Shown here: one piece after another, positions 1-8,100 of the stretch | Layout: each line of letters begins with the position of its first letter | Position numbering within the stretch: the stretch's first letter is position 1 | NCBI RefSeq assembly: GCF_017948485.1 | Contig: NZ_JAFFSX010000010.1 | Location: 62,001 to 126,000 of the forward strand | Direction: 5' to 3' | Source: Streptomyces sp. GESEQ-35 | GTDB taxonomy: Bacteria; Actinomycetota; Actinomycetes; Streptomycetales; Streptomycetaceae | Length of the DNA stretch: 64,000 nt | The notes under the pieces: model-generated | Told to the model about the DNA's origin: nothing | The model's input: only the letters and a program-made list of their open reading frames with translations | The model's database searches: none | Program-made: the position numbers and the translations under genes

Positions 1-2
1 TC

Positions 3-368
3 GGCTGGCTGCTCCTTGCCCTGCTGTCGCTTGTCGCGGGTGTGGTCGCGTTGGCCTGGCCCGGCATCACCGCGCTGGCCCTCACGATCTGGATCGGCGC
101 GTACGCCCTGGCCACGGGTGCCCTGGAGGTCGGCCTGGCCTTCCGGCGCGGGGAGAAGCCGGGTGAGCGGGCCCTGTTCATCCTGACCGGCCTGGTGTCG
201 ATCACACTGGCCTTCGTGCTGTTCGTCCGGCCGGACATCGGTGCGGTCTCGCTGGCCTCCGTCTTCGGGCTGTTCAGCATCGTGTACGGCATCGGGGGCA
301 TCACGGCGTCCGTCCAGGAACGCCGCGTCCTGAAGGATGTCGGCGGCGCAGAGCCAGTGGGCGTCTGA
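3..368 (+). CDS. HdeD family (DUF308) membrane protein, 5' end cut by window
   Basis: The open frame continues from the left edge, so the start codon lies outside the window. The visible 121 residues are a run of short hydrophobic helices, each ending at small polar loops: WLLLALLSLVAGVVALAWPG, then an ITALALTIWIGAYALATGAL helix, FILTGLVSITLAFVLFV, and a final SLASVFGLFSIVYGI helix. Repeated three- to four-helix units with a G-x-P-G turn are typical of HdeD/DUF308 acid-resistance-type inner-membrane proteins. The C-terminus is a short polar tail. The function in actinomycetes is not established. It reads away from the downstream minus-strand LuxR gene, with a 418-nt gap between them. Confidence 0.75.
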   Translation, partial: GWLLLALLSLVAGVVALAWPGITALALTIWIGAYALATGALEVGLAFRRGEKPGERALFILTGLVSITLAFVLFVRPDIGAVSLASVFGLFSIVYGIGGITASVQERRVLKDVGGAEPVGV

Positions 369-786
369 GCTGGGCGATGTCCAGGACCCCGCGACCGGCG
401 AGCGCCCTGACCGACATGACTTCGCGTGGGGGCGCTTCGGCGGAAAGCAGGATCAGTGGACAGCCGGAGGCGGGCGGCCCGAGGATCTCCGGAAGGCGAT
501 CAGCGGCCGTCCGCGTGTTCACCGACGACGAGCCGCACGGCCGTGGAGGCACGTGCGGGTACCGAGGATCTCACGGTGGCCGTCGGCGTTGACGTCGCCT
601 ACCCGCTCACCGCGCTCATCGTCCAAGAAACGTGGGGCACGGTCCTGCGCGCCGCCTTCGTGCCGCACTTGCAGATGTCGACGAAGTTCTTCTACATCCT
701 CACCGCCGTCATCGACACCGTGATCAGCCCTTGCATGTTGGCGGCCTCAGTGAGCGCGAGGATCGTCTGCGCGCCGTGGTCAACGG
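369..786. other. Intergenic stretch without a supported gene
   Basis: There are 418 bases between the HdeD-like stop and the LuxR stop. Several overlapping open frames exist, but none has a ribosome binding site with a recognisable domain. One plus-strand frame around 575-735 encodes a hydrophobic segment (FFYILTAVIDTVIS) that could be a gene relic. I cannot assign it. The neighbouring stretch at 2.0-3.0 kb is full of relics, so a decayed gene here is plausible. Confidence 0.4.
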
Positions 787-1749
787 TCATCCCGGCAGCA
801 TCTCTATGCCGGTCAGGTCGAGACCGCTGAGCTGGGCGCGCGAGGCAATGCCGACCTTGGGAAACACGTGGGAGAGATGGCTGCCGACCGTACGGGGAGA
901 GAGCCCGAGCCGCCAGCCGATCTCCTGGTTGGACAGGCCCTGGGCGGCGAGCCATGCGATCTGGCGCTCCCTCGGGGTGAAGCCGTAGGGGTCCACGCCC
1001 GCGTCCCCCGCTCGCGCTGCCTGCAGCTCTGCCGCGACGCGCCGGGTCCACCCGTCGGCACCCAGTGCCGCGAACCCCCGGTGGGCGCAGGTGAGTTGCG
1101 ACCGCGCCGTGGTCGTTCGGTGGCGGCGGGCCAGCCAGCTGCCGTAGGCGAACCGCGCTCGCGCGTCGGTGAACGGCATGGCTGCGGTGTCGGCGTCCTG
1201 GAGCGCCGCGAGGAACAGCCGCTCCGCGTCGGACTCTTCGGCCGTCAGCGCCGCCGCCCTGAACTCCAGGCGCCGCGGGATGCCGTACCGCTCTCGGCGG
1301 GCACGCGCCAGCACGGCGTTGGCAACGTCCTGGCGTCCGACGGCGATCGCCGCCTCGGCGATGTCGGCGACCGCCCATGCCGCGACGGCTGGATGGCCGG
1401 ACACACCCTCTCGCAGTTCGTGCAGGGCGCTCTCCGGGTCTCCTGCGCCCAGCGCCGCCAGGCCGCGCAGCCATCGGGCCCGGGCGGCCAGCATGCGGTC
1501 CCCGTGGGGAACGGCGAAGGCGAGGACCCGGCTGGTCCGCTGCCATACCTCGGCCTGGTCGCCCCGGATGGCGAGCAGATGGCTGAGCGCGAGCTCGGTC
1601 GCCAGGGCGTCGGCGACCCCGACCTCGGCGCTGCGCGCCACGGCCATCCGGATAAGCTGTTCAGCCTGCTCGAACCGGTCCAGCATCAGTGCGATGGCCT
1701 GCAACGCCGGCAGCACTGCGGCGCTTCCGGCGTGGCGTTCTGGTTGCAT
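787..1749 (-). CDS. LuxR-family regulator without ATPase domain (copy A)
   Basis: A 320-aa transcription regulator. The first ~230 residues are an alpha-helical, TPR-like region of the type that follows the ATPase in LAL regulators. Residues ~252-308 are a canonical LuxR/GerE helix-turn-helix: FTPRERQIAWLAAQGLSNQE, then LSPRTVGSHLSHVFPKVGIA. There is no Walker A or NACHT-like part, so this is the C-terminal third of a LAL standing alone. I chose the ATG at 1749 because GGGAGGGG lies just upstream and the same start context is conserved in copy B (3906-4877). An in-frame ATG at 1785 is the alternative. Targets are unknown. Copies A and B also share sequence upstream of the start. Confidence 0.8.
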   Translation of the reverse strand: MQPERHAGSAAVLPALQAIALMLDRFEQAEQLIRMAVARSAEVGVADALATELALSHLLAIRGDQAEVWQRTSRVLAFAVPHGDRMLAARARWLRGLAALGAGDPESALHELREGVSGHPAVAAWAVADIAEAAIAVGRQDVANAVLARARRERYGIPRRLEFRAAALTAEESDAERLFLAALQDADTAAMPFTDARARFAYGSWLARRHRTTTARSQLTCAHRGFAALGADGWTRRVAAELQAARAGDAGVDPYGFTPRERQIAWLAAQGLSNQEIGWRLGLSPRTVGSHLSHVFPKVGIASRAQLSGLDLTGIEMLPG

Positions 1750-1780
1750 CGCCCCTCCCACAGCATCGGTGTTCATGTTC

Positions 1781-1830
1781 GTCAATGCTGTCGAGCACCC
1801 ATACCGCTCGAATCACGCGATCGCGTAGTA
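1781..1830 (-). promoter_or_regulatory. Upstream element shared by LuxR copies A and B
   Basis: GTCAATGCTGTCG (1781) and CCGCTCGAATCACG...ATCGCGTAGT (about 1804-1830) recur in the same order and spacing upstream of LuxR copy B (about 4924-4973). Here the element contains a perfect 12-bp palindrome, ACGCGATCGCGT, at 1815-1826. In copy B that palindrome is degraded. Either the duplication included the promoter, or this is a conserved operator. Confidence 0.5.
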
Positions 1831-2072
1831 CCTGGAACCAATTGAGCCTTGGCGATCTCGCTAGTGCTGACGACGCCGACCGAGGGCCTCGATGTCCAGG
1901 CCGAGCGCCTCAATCCTGTCGGCAGGAGAGAAGACCACGAATTACCGGGATCCGACCGCGGTACCGCGCGAGCCACGATTCAGGTGCAGGAAGCACAGGC
2001 ACCCATCGCTGCATGGGGGACTGGTATGAACCGAGCACAGCCGGAGCAGGCGACTACGCGGCACCGCCGGCG

Positions 2073-2239
2073 ATCGAGCGGCGGCGTCCACGCTATTTCG
2101 TACCGCTCGCCGAAGCCCGGAAGAGATCGGCGGCATGCAATTGCTGCCGCGCCGACGGGAAGGAGTGCGGTTCACCACGGCCGGAACTGCGCTGCTGGAC
2201 GGATCGCGCACCGTGCTGTCACTCGTGGACCACGAATGA
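2073..2239 (+). pseudogene. Relic of a LysR-family regulator N-terminus
   Basis: Two reading frames together resemble the first ~65 residues of a LysR regulator. Frame one (from 2073) reads IERRRPRYFVPLAEA, matching the usual opening ELRHLRYFVALAEE. A frame change at about 2118-2120 then leads to MQLLPRRREGVRFTTAGTAL, matching the end of the LysR HTH domain (GVQLLxRxxxGVRLTxAGxALL). The ~25 residues between them, which form the helix-turn-helix itself, are missing. A TGA at 2237 ends the relic. No effector-binding domain follows. The family assignment rests on motif memory, not an alignment. Confidence 0.55.
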
Positions 2240-2289
2240 AGGGGACGCGCCAGGCACCGAGCATGGGACGGCAGCGCGTGCGGGTGAAC

Positions 2290-2575
2290 CTGCCGCCGCA
2301 CCCTGCCGGCTACGGGCTGCGGCCGTGGATCGAGCAGTCGCCGGCCCGGGCCCGCACGGAACTGGCTGCCACCGGCCAGCACACCCGCGGGCGCGCGCCC
2401 GCGACCGGCGTCCAGCTCACCCCGCCAAATATTCCTCAGCGCCGCCACCGTTGACTACCACCTGCGCAGCCTCCACCGAAAACTCGGCATCAACCGGCGC
2501 AGCGGTCTCGCGCTCGCGCTGCTGGACGTCGGACTGGTCGCCGAATCCGAACAGAAGGGATCACCACAACCGTCC
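2290..2575 (+). pseudogene. Relic of a LAL/LuxR regulator C-terminus
   Basis: One frame reads ARTELAATGQHTRGRAPATG followed by VQLTP, the typical linker before a LuxR HTH in LAL proteins. After about 2430 the homology continues in another frame with IFLSAATVDYHLRSLHRKLG and then INRRSGLALALLDVGLV, the recognition helix and C-terminus. About 22 residues, helices 1 and 2 of the HTH, are deleted out of frame. The ATPase and TPR parts are absent. It lies just upstream of, and on the same strand as, a broken SnoaL-like gene, so the two were probably once a regulator-enzyme pair. Confidence 0.6.
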
Positions 2576-2928
2576 ATCCACCGATCACCGGTGCCGAAGC
2601 CGCCGACGACCGGCTCACCGTCAGGGAACTTGTCGACTCCTACGCGCACTGCGCCGACCAGCGCGACGCCAAGGGCCAGATGGCCTTGTTCACCGAGGAC
2701 GCCCACGTCGTCGTTCACATGGACGCCCGCGACCCCTGGCCAACGCAGGACCTACACGGCAGCGCGGCCCTGGCGCCTGGTCTTCGACGTGGAACCGGAC
2801 GGGACACGGACGCTGCCGGTCGCCTCCTTCCGCTGCCTCGACACCGTCGTCGAGCAGGACGGGGGTGGCTGTCCGCCGAGCGCCGCCTGACGGTCAGCCG
2901 AACCTACACCCGGCCATCGATTTTCTGA
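2563..2928 (+). pseudogene. Broken SnoaL/NTF2-like protein gene (relic 1)
   Basis: The first frame reads TVHPPITGAEAADDRLTVRE and then LVDSYAHCADQRDAKGQMAL, a SnoaL-like domain very close to the second relic at 8133-8551. The expected ATG before it is ACC. After HGSAALAPG the frame is lost. The middle of the domain is deleted and VFDVEPDGTRTLPVASFRCL follows in another frame, then WLSAERRLTVS returns in a third segment. At least two frame changes and a deletion make it non-functional. Intact homologues are small cone-shaped enzymes (cyclases, isomerases or hydroxylase-like) of about 140-150 residues. Confidence 0.7.
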
Positions 2929-3909
2929 TCATCGGTCTGATAGCCGAAGGGCGCTGGGACTTGCCCCGTCGGGCGGCGACCCGGCAAACAACCTGGGGAG
3001 TTCGCGGCGGGACCGGACGCCGACGAGTGGGAAGGCGCGGTAGAGGTGGGAGGCTACCGTGCGTGGTGAGATCGACAGTCGCTCGCCGATGTCGCGGTTG
3101 GAGAGCCCCTCGGCGGCCAACCGTAGGATCCGTAGGCTGTGAGCGGTGAGCGTCTCGGTGGCGGACGGTGTGTGCTCGCCGGGCACCCGGACCCCGGCGG
3201 CCCGCAGCTCCGCCCGGGCCTGTGCAGCCCACGGCGCGGCCGTCAGCCACTCGAAGCGGTTGAGGGCCTCGCGGAACGCCGCGCGCGACTCGTCGCGGCG
3301 CCGTGATTTGAGCAGCCGACCGTAGTCGAGCAGGAGGCGTGCGTGCTCCATGGGTCTGCGCGGCATGAGCGGTGAGTGAAGGGCGCGTTCGAAGAAGGGC
3401 TCGGGGTCGGCCGTACCGCTCTCGGTAGCCCAGAGTGCGTGAGCGTGCGAGACCCGGGCCGTCGTCATCGGCTCGGCGTCGGAGATGAGGTGCGGTCCGT
3501 TTGACAGCATCCGGAGCGCTGCGCTCAGCTGCCCTTCGGCCAGTGCCACCCGTATTACGTCCACGTAGGCGCGCCGCGCGGCCGCCAGATCCAACGGCGC
3601 CGTGAGGTTCCGGAGAACCTGCCAGGCCGCCGTCGTGTCCCCGACCGCGAGGTGGCTGAGTCCAGCGGCGTGGTCGAGCAGGCCTGTGGTCTCCTGGTCG
3701 TTGTGGGATGTGGCCAGCCGCCTGAGTCGATCGCATCGCCTTTGGTCAAACGCGCCGCGGTGGGCAGCGATGGTCAGGTCGAGCGCGTGCAGCCTGATGA
3801 CCTCCGACCAGCGCTGAGCCTTTCGTAGGTCCTCCTCGTCGGCGGTCAACCTGGCGCGAAACTGCCGCCACTGCCCGGTGGCGACGAGAGCGTCGTAGTC
3901 CATGGTCAT
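2929..3909 (-). CDS. LuxR-family regulator without ATPase domain (copy C)
   Basis: A 326-aa protein with a helical N-terminal region rich in Ala, Leu and Arg (TPR-like) and a C-terminal LuxR HTH: LTAHSLRILRLAAEGLSNRD, then ISPRTVASHLYRAFPLVGVR. It is more divergent from copies A and B than they are from each other. The start at 3909 has GAGGAGG eight bases upstream and overlaps the stop of copy B by ATGA, so translation is coupled and B-C form one operon. No sensor domain is recognisable beyond the repeats. DNA targets are unknown. Confidence 0.8.
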   Translation of the reverse strand: MTMDYDALVATGQWRQFRARLTADEEDLRKAQRWSEVIRLHALDLTIAAHRGAFDQRRCDRLRRLATSHNDQETTGLLDHAAGLSHLAVGDTTAAWQVLRNLTAPLDLAAARRAYVDVIRVALAEGQLSAALRMLSNGPHLISDAEPMTTARVSHAHALWATESGTADPEPFFERALHSPLMPRRPMEHARLLLDYGRLLKSRRRDESRAAFREALNRFEWLTAAPWAAQARAELRAAGVRVPGEHTPSATETLTAHSLRILRLAAEGLSNRDIGERLSISPRTVASHLYRAFPLVGVRSRRELPRLFAGSPPDGASPSALRLSDR

Positions 3910-4877
3910 CCCGACGGCCTCCTCTCGCCGCCCAGGACGACGTCGCTGAGCTGGACGCGTGTGGCGACGCCGAGGATGGGACAGAGGCGGTACAGAGGGG
4001 AGGCGATCGTCCGGGGGGAGAGAGCGAGCCACCACCCGATCTTCCGGTTGGACAATCCCTGGGCGGCGAGCATCGCGATCTGATGCTCTCTCGCGGTGAG
4101 GCCGTCGTGGTCCGCATGCTTGGGCCCGGTGCCCGTGCACTGCAACACCGCCGTGGCGCGCCGCGTCCACCCTTCGGCGCGTAGACCCGCGAACCCCTGC
4201 TGGGCCTGATTGAGGAGCCGACACGCCGCGGTCGTCTGACGGCGCCGGATCAGCCAACTGCCGCAAGCGAGCCAGGTCCGCGCGCCGGTGTATGGCATGG
4301 GCGCGGTGTCGGTGCCCGGGAACGCCGCGCGGAACAGCTCATCGGCGGCCGACTCGTCGGCCGTGAGCGCCGTCCCTCGGAGTCCCACGCGCCGCGCGCC
4401 GCCGTACGGGCCTCGTCGGGCGTGCGCTGGCACGGCAGTAGCGACGTCCTGGCGTCCGACGGCGGTTGCCGCCTCGTCGACGTCCGCGACTGCCCATGCG
4501 GCGATGGCCGGATGGCCGGACCGTTCGGCCACGCCCTCCCGCAATTCGTGTAGTGCGCTCTCCGGATGCCTGGCGCCGAGCGCCACCAGGCCGCACAGCC
4601 ACCCGGCCCGGGCCCCGAACAACCGGTGCCCGCCCGGCTCCGCGAAGGCCAGCACCCGCCCGGTCCGTTCCCAGACCTCGGTGTGGTCGCCTCGGATGGC
4701 CAGTGAGCGGGTAAGTGCCAGCTCCGTCGTCAGGGCATCGGCGACGCCCGCCTCGGCACCGCACTCCACGGCCACCCGGATCATCAACTCGGCCTGCCGG
4801 AACCGGTCCAGCCCCAGCGCGATGAGCTGCAATGCCGGAAGCACAGCTGCACTTCCGGTGTGCTGACCAGGTCGCAT
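3906..4877 (-). CDS. LuxR-family regulator without ATPase domain (copy B), HTH possibly impaired
   Basis: A 323-aa paralogue of copy A, co-linear over its full length (GSAAVLPALQ...ALHELREGV...AWAVAD...GRQDVA). The C-terminal HTH reads LTAREHQIAMLAAQGLSNRK, then LSPRTIASPLYRLCPILG. The usual SHL of the recognition helix has become SPL, putting a proline inside the DNA-reading helix, and KIGWWL replaces the usual EIGxRL. DNA binding may be lost. I placed the start at 4877, where GGGAGGG precedes ATG exactly as in copy A. The frame stays open upstream to 5033 without a better ribosome site. It is coupled to copy C by a 4-nt overlap. Confidence 0.75.
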   Translation of the reverse strand: MRPGQHTGSAAVLPALQLIALGLDRFRQAELMIRVAVECGAEAGVADALTTELALTRSLAIRGDHTEVWERTGRVLAFAEPGGHRLFGARAGWLCGLVALGARHPESALHELREGVAERSGHPAIAAWAVADVDEAATAVGRQDVATAVPAHARRGPYGGARRVGLRGTALTADESAADELFRAAFPGTDTAPMPYTGARTWLACGSWLIRRRQTTAACRLLNQAQQGFAGLRAEGWTRRATAVLQCTGTGPKHADHDGLTAREHQIAMLAAQGLSNRKIGWWLALSPRTIASPLYRLCPILGVATRVQLSDVVLGGERRPSG

Positions 4878-5187
4878 CGGCCCTCCCACAGCGTCGGTGG
4901 CACCCGGCTGGGTGCCCGGGTTTGTCAATGCTGTCGGGTGTCTTGGGCCGCTCGAATCACGGAATCGCGTAGTCTCCGTCCCCGGCTGGAGTGACTCGTG
5001 AGCCGCTTGCCCCGGGTCTGATGGAGCCTCCACCGATCCCGGAACGGTTCAAACCACTGTCGAATCCCCAGCCGGGTGACTGCGTGATCGCGGCAGGCAG
5101 ATCGTGCTTTCTCGGCATGCGCCGACCGGCAGCCGTGTTGCGCTGGCCCGCGCGGGCCGGTGCCCAGCGCCGCTCGCCTCCGCAGGG
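4878..5187. promoter_or_regulatory. Leader and promoter region of LuxR copy B
   Basis: These 310 bases hold no gene. GGCACCC-GGCT-GGGTGCC at 4899-4916 is a 7-bp hairpin in the leader between the shared upstream element (4924-4973) and the ribosome site. It has no counterpart in copy A. The remainder, to the pirin stop at 5188, shows nothing recognisable. Confidence 0.4.
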
Positions 5188-5958
5188 TCAGATCGCGAGG
5201 TCCGCGTGCATCTCCCAGACGAGAATTTCCGCGGGCGTGGAGGTGCTGATCCGCTGGCCGCCGCTTGCGGTGAGGCGGACCGCGTCGCCCTCTGCCAGCG
5301 TGCCGGTGCCTTCGAGTTCGACGGAGCCGCGGGTGACGAACAGGTGCAGATAGGGGGCCTCGGGCAGTTGCACCGGCCGGCCGGGGAGCAGTCGGGCCGC
5401 GTGGAATGCCGCGTGGGGGTTCCTGATGCGGATAGTGGCGGCATCGTGGTGCTCAGCCATGCCGGACGCGACCGTGACCAGGCCGCCCGACAACAAGTCG
5501 TGGTCGATTTCCTGCTGCTCGTAGCCGGGCGTCCCACCTGACTCGCCGGGCGGGATCCACATCTGGATCAGGTGCACCGGGTTGGTGTGGGGCTCGCCGC
5601 CGAGGCGCCAGGAGTCGTTCTTCTCCGAGTGCAGGATGCCGGTGCCGGCGCTCATCCGTTGGGCGAGCCCCGGGTAGATGACGCCGGAGTTGCCGGCCGA
5701 GTCCTGATGCACCAGTGCTCCCTCCAGGACCCAGGTGACGATCTCCATGTCCCGGTGCGGGTGGGTGTCGAAGCCGGTGCCCGGCCGGATGGTGTCCTCG
5801 TTGTGGACCAGCAGCAGGCCATGGTGGGTGTTGCCCGGGTCGCGGGGCTGACCGCCGACCCAGAACGAGTGCCTGCCGCGAAGCCACGACAGGTTGGTCT
5901 CCGACCGGTCGTCGGACCGGCGGACATCGATGAGCGGTGCGGATGGGGTGGTGCCCAT
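5188..5958 (-). CDS. Pirin family protein
   Basis: A 256-aa bicupin. The N-terminal cupin carries the complete iron site of pirins: HPHRDMEIVTW provides the two histidines, and ILHSEKN provides the third His and the Glu. Pirins are cytoplasmic Fe(II) proteins. Some have quercetin 2,3-dioxygenase activity and others act as redox-sensitive regulators. The start at 5958 (MGTTPSAPL) has AGGAC about 10 bases upstream. The gene lies 64 bp downstream of the SnoaL-like gene on the same strand, and no terminator is visible between them, so the pair looks like one transcript under the TetR at 6558-7235. The real substrate is not evident. Confidence 0.9.
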   Translation of the reverse strand: MGTTPSAPLIDVRRSDDRSETNLSWLRGRHSFWVGGQPRDPGNTHHGLLLVHNEDTIRPGTGFDTHPHRDMEIVTWVLEGALVHQDSAGNSGVIYPGLAQRMSAGTGILHSEKNDSWRLGGEPHTNPVHLIQMWIPPGESGGTPGYEQQEIDHDLLSGGLVTVASGMAEHHDAATIRIRNPHAAFHAARLLPGRPVQLPEAPYLHLFVTRGSVELEGTGTLAEGDAVRLTASGGQRISTSTPAEILVWEMHADLAI

Positions 5959-6022
5959 GGGTTCGTCCTGCCGAATCGAGGTGGGTTCGCCGGAAGTGGG
6001 CGTGAGGCTGCCGTGAGGCCGG

Positions 6023-6490
6023 TCAGCCCGCTGTGGCGGTCGACGCCGTGACGGCGGCGGCGAAGTCCGGCTGAACGCCCAGTTGGGCGAGCATGACGCT
6101 GACGCCGACGTAGCAGTTGAACTCCTTGATCTTGCCGTCCTTGATGTACCAGAAGTCGGCGGTCGGGATGTCGAGCTTGGCGCCGGTCGGCTGTATGACA
6201 CCCGCGGGCGTCTCGAACGGCCCAGTGAACGTGCCGTGGATCGTCAGCTCGACGGCGGCGATGTCGCCCATGACGTGGAACCGGTGGAACTCGCGGTGGA
6301 CGTCGGGCGCCAGCCGGCTCATGAAGACGACCAGGTCGCCCAGGTGCTCGCCCCGGTAGCTCTCCCCGGCGACGACGTTGTTGAACACGCCGTCCTCGGC
6401 GAACAGGTCCATGAACCCCTGGACGTCCAGGACGCTGCCCTCGGCCGCGTTGTACGCCGCCCGGACCACGGATTCTGCGTCGGGAGTCAT
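6023..6490 (-). CDS. SnoaL-like (NTF2-fold) protein
   Basis: A 155-aa NTF2-like protein with the family pattern: an N-terminal helix (VVRAAYNAAEGSVLDVQGFM), the DLFAEDGVFNNVVAGESYRG stretch, and beta strands ending in PTADFWYIKDGKIKEFNCY. The fold forms a hydrophobic cone used by polyketide cyclases, steroid isomerase-like enzymes and many stress-related proteins of unknown chemistry. It is intact, unlike the two other SnoaL-like genes in this stretch. GAGAGG precedes the ATG at 6490. It is the first gene of an operon with pirin, and its promoter carries an operator identical in layout to that of the adjacent tetR gene. Confidence 0.85.
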   Translation of the reverse strand: MTPDAESVVRAAYNAAEGSVLDVQGFMDLFAEDGVFNNVVAGESYRGEHLGDLVVFMSRLAPDVHREFHRFHVMGDIAAVELTIHGTFTGPFETPAGVIQPTGAKLDIPTADFWYIKDGKIKEFNCYVGVSVMLAQLGVQPDFAAAVTASTATAG

Positions 6491-6516
6491 GGCCTCTCAC
6501 CCCTTCAACGAAGAAA

Positions 6517-6574
6517 TCAAATGCTTGATTAATGATGCAACCAGACCTCAGAATTTGTCAAGCATGCATTTGAC
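6517..6574. promoter_or_regulatory. Probable TetR operators at the SnoaL-pirin promoter
   Basis: GTCAA-GCATGCAT-TTGAC at 6557-6574 has the same half-sites and 8-bp spacer as the site in front of the tetR gene (7244-7261). A second palindrome, AATCAA-ATGC-TTGATT (6515-6530), sits nearer the SnoaL-like start. The 6557 site overlaps the last codons of tetR. Repression of the SnoaL-pirin operon by this TetR is inferred from the shared motif. Confidence 0.65.
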
Positions 6575-7235
6575 TTGTTTGGGTCCGGCGACCTTTGGCC
6601 AGGTCAGCCGGTGTGCGGTGCCCCTGGAGCGCCCCCGCCACCACGGGGACCAGCAGCCGCTCGATCTCCTCGGCGGACTTGGCGGCCAAATCGGCGCCGA
6701 TGGGCGCCAGCGCGAGCCAGTTCAGCAGGCCGGCCGCGCACCGTGTACGGAAGACCAGTTCCTGCTCGTCGACTCCGGGAAGGCTTGCCGTCGGCACCCG
6801 TAGGGCATCCCGGCGGGTCTGCTCGAACTTGCCGGCCAGCTGCTCACACCCCTGCGGCGATTCGATGCCGACGCGCGCCACGGTCCGCATGACCGCCAGG
6901 TCCTCCCCGCCGGCCGCGAGCGCGCGCACCATCGGCCGGGCGAACGCCGCGGCCGGCTCCTGAAGCGTCGAGGTGGGGTCAAGGGAGTCGAGTGCCTGGA
7001 TCTGCGCGTCCAAATACCGTGCCAATGCATGCTCGATCGCCGAGTCGCACAGTGCCTTCAGCGATCCGAAGTGGTAGCTCACGGCAGCGACGTTGGCTCC
7101 GGCGCTCTCCGGGATTTCGCGGAGCGTCACGCTCTCCTGGCCCCGCTGTGCGAGCAGTTCCAGGGCAGCCGCCAGCAGGCTGTCCCGCGTACGCTGACCT
7201 GCCTCTCGACGTCGATCCGTCTTCTCTGCCCGCAC
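6558..7235 (-). CDS. TetR/AcrR family repressor of the SnoaL-pirin operon
   Basis: A 225-aa one-component regulator. Residues ~15-62 form the TetR DNA-binding domain (TRDSLLAAALELLAQRGQES, then LREIPESAGANVAAVSYHFG). The HTH turn ends in the usual YxHF. The C-terminal ligand domain is helical (AAFARPMVRALAAGGEDLAV). The start is GTG at 7235. No Shine-Dalgarno precedes it, and the operator palindrome ends only 3 nt upstream, so the message may be leaderless. The gene reads into the SnoaL-like gene (67 bp apart) and shares an operator motif with it, arguing for autoregulation plus control of the neighbour. The ligand is unknown. Confidence 0.85.
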   Translation of the reverse strand: MRAEKTDRRREAGQRTRDSLLAAALELLAQRGQESVTLREIPESAGANVAAVSYHFGSLKALCDSAIEHALARYLDAQIQALDSLDPTSTLQEPAAAFARPMVRALAAGGEDLAVMRTVARVGIESPQGCEQLAGKFEQTRRDALRVPTASLPGVDEQELVFRTRCAAGLLNWLALAPIGADLAAKSAEEIERLLVPVVAGALQGHRTPADLAKGRRTQTSQMHA

Positions 7236-7238
7236 AGA

Positions 7239-7266
7239 CTGAAGTCAAGCAGCCGCTTGACTTCAG
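7239..7266. promoter_or_regulatory. Perfect inverted repeat, tetR operator
   Basis: CTGAAGTCAAGC-AGCC-GCTTGACTTCAG is a perfect 12-bp inverted repeat with a 4-bp spacer, directly in front of the GTG start at 7235. Its core, GTCAA-N8-TTGAC (7244-7261), recurs at 6557-6574. Confidence 0.75.
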
Positions 7267-7477
7267 CGCGGATGGTGATCGTCGCCTGCGTCGAAAGCCT
7301 GGCGGTATCGCCCGCCGCCAAACGTCGCGAAGCCAGCGGCGCGGCCGCACGGTCAATCAGCACTGCGCATCGCCCTGGCGAATCCCGGCGCTCCGGAAAT
7401 CCTGTCGATGCGTTCCTGCTTCTCACGAACAAAGTCAACGTGGATGAGTCGCGGACGCACCGAAGGCTCGGCCTCGG

Positions 7478-8038
7478 TCAAGGGTGGCCTTGGTCAATCG
7501 TCTTGGGCGGGGCACTGGCTCCAACTGCCCACCAAGCGGGGGCGCATGCCACGGCGGCGTCGACCAGGTTGTCCTTGGTGATGGACGGATCGCTGAGCCA
7601 TGCCCTGATCGCTCCGGGGAAGCCATGGGCGAGGAACTGGGCGATCACCTGGTGGTCGGCGCCCGGGAGGCCGGCGCCGGTGGCGCGGGCGAGGAAGGTG
7701 AGGGCGTAGCCGTTGAAGTGGCGGACCAGCGCGTCGTAGACGCCGCGGTCCGCCGGATCGTCGAGGGCGTGCCGGTAGACGCCTGCGAACCGCTCGACGT
7801 GGTCGGCCACCTCCGCGACGGCCAGTCGCAGCAGTTCCGGCCCCGGGTTCCCTCGGCGCGGCGCTGGTCCTCCAGCCGGTGGCCGGTCTCCAGGTCTGCG
7901 TAGAGCGCCTGGACGAGTGGATCGAGGGTGGTGCTGTAGGGAAACGGGTCGCTGCGAGGCGAGTTCCACGGCGGCCCGCTGCAGGGCGGTGATCGTCCGC
8001 GCCATGCGGGGATCGGTCCTCTCGCTCGCAGAACTCAC
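7478..8038 (-). pseudogene. TetR-family regulator with the HTH deleted
   Basis: The start region is intact: GTG at 8038 with GGAGGG upstream, then SSASERTDPRMARTITALQR and AAVELASQRPVS, the first TetR helix. The residues that should form the helix-turn-helix are missing. The sequence resumes out of frame with YSTTLDPLVQALYADLETGH (the end of the DNA-binding domain and helix 4). A second shift brings back the open frame for the C-terminal domain (ELLRLAVAEVADHVERFAGV...AWLSDPSITKDNLVDAAVAC). An uninterrupted frame therefore spans the locus, yet about 35 residues inside it are translated from the wrong frame and the HTH is gone. It cannot bind DNA as a TetR. It lies divergent to a broken SnoaL-like gene. 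Confidence 0.75.
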
Positions 8039-8100
8039 AGAGCTGCCCTCCAGTCCCTGCCGACGGGTTGCGGTCGGCTCGCGACCAGTGCTCTTATGCA

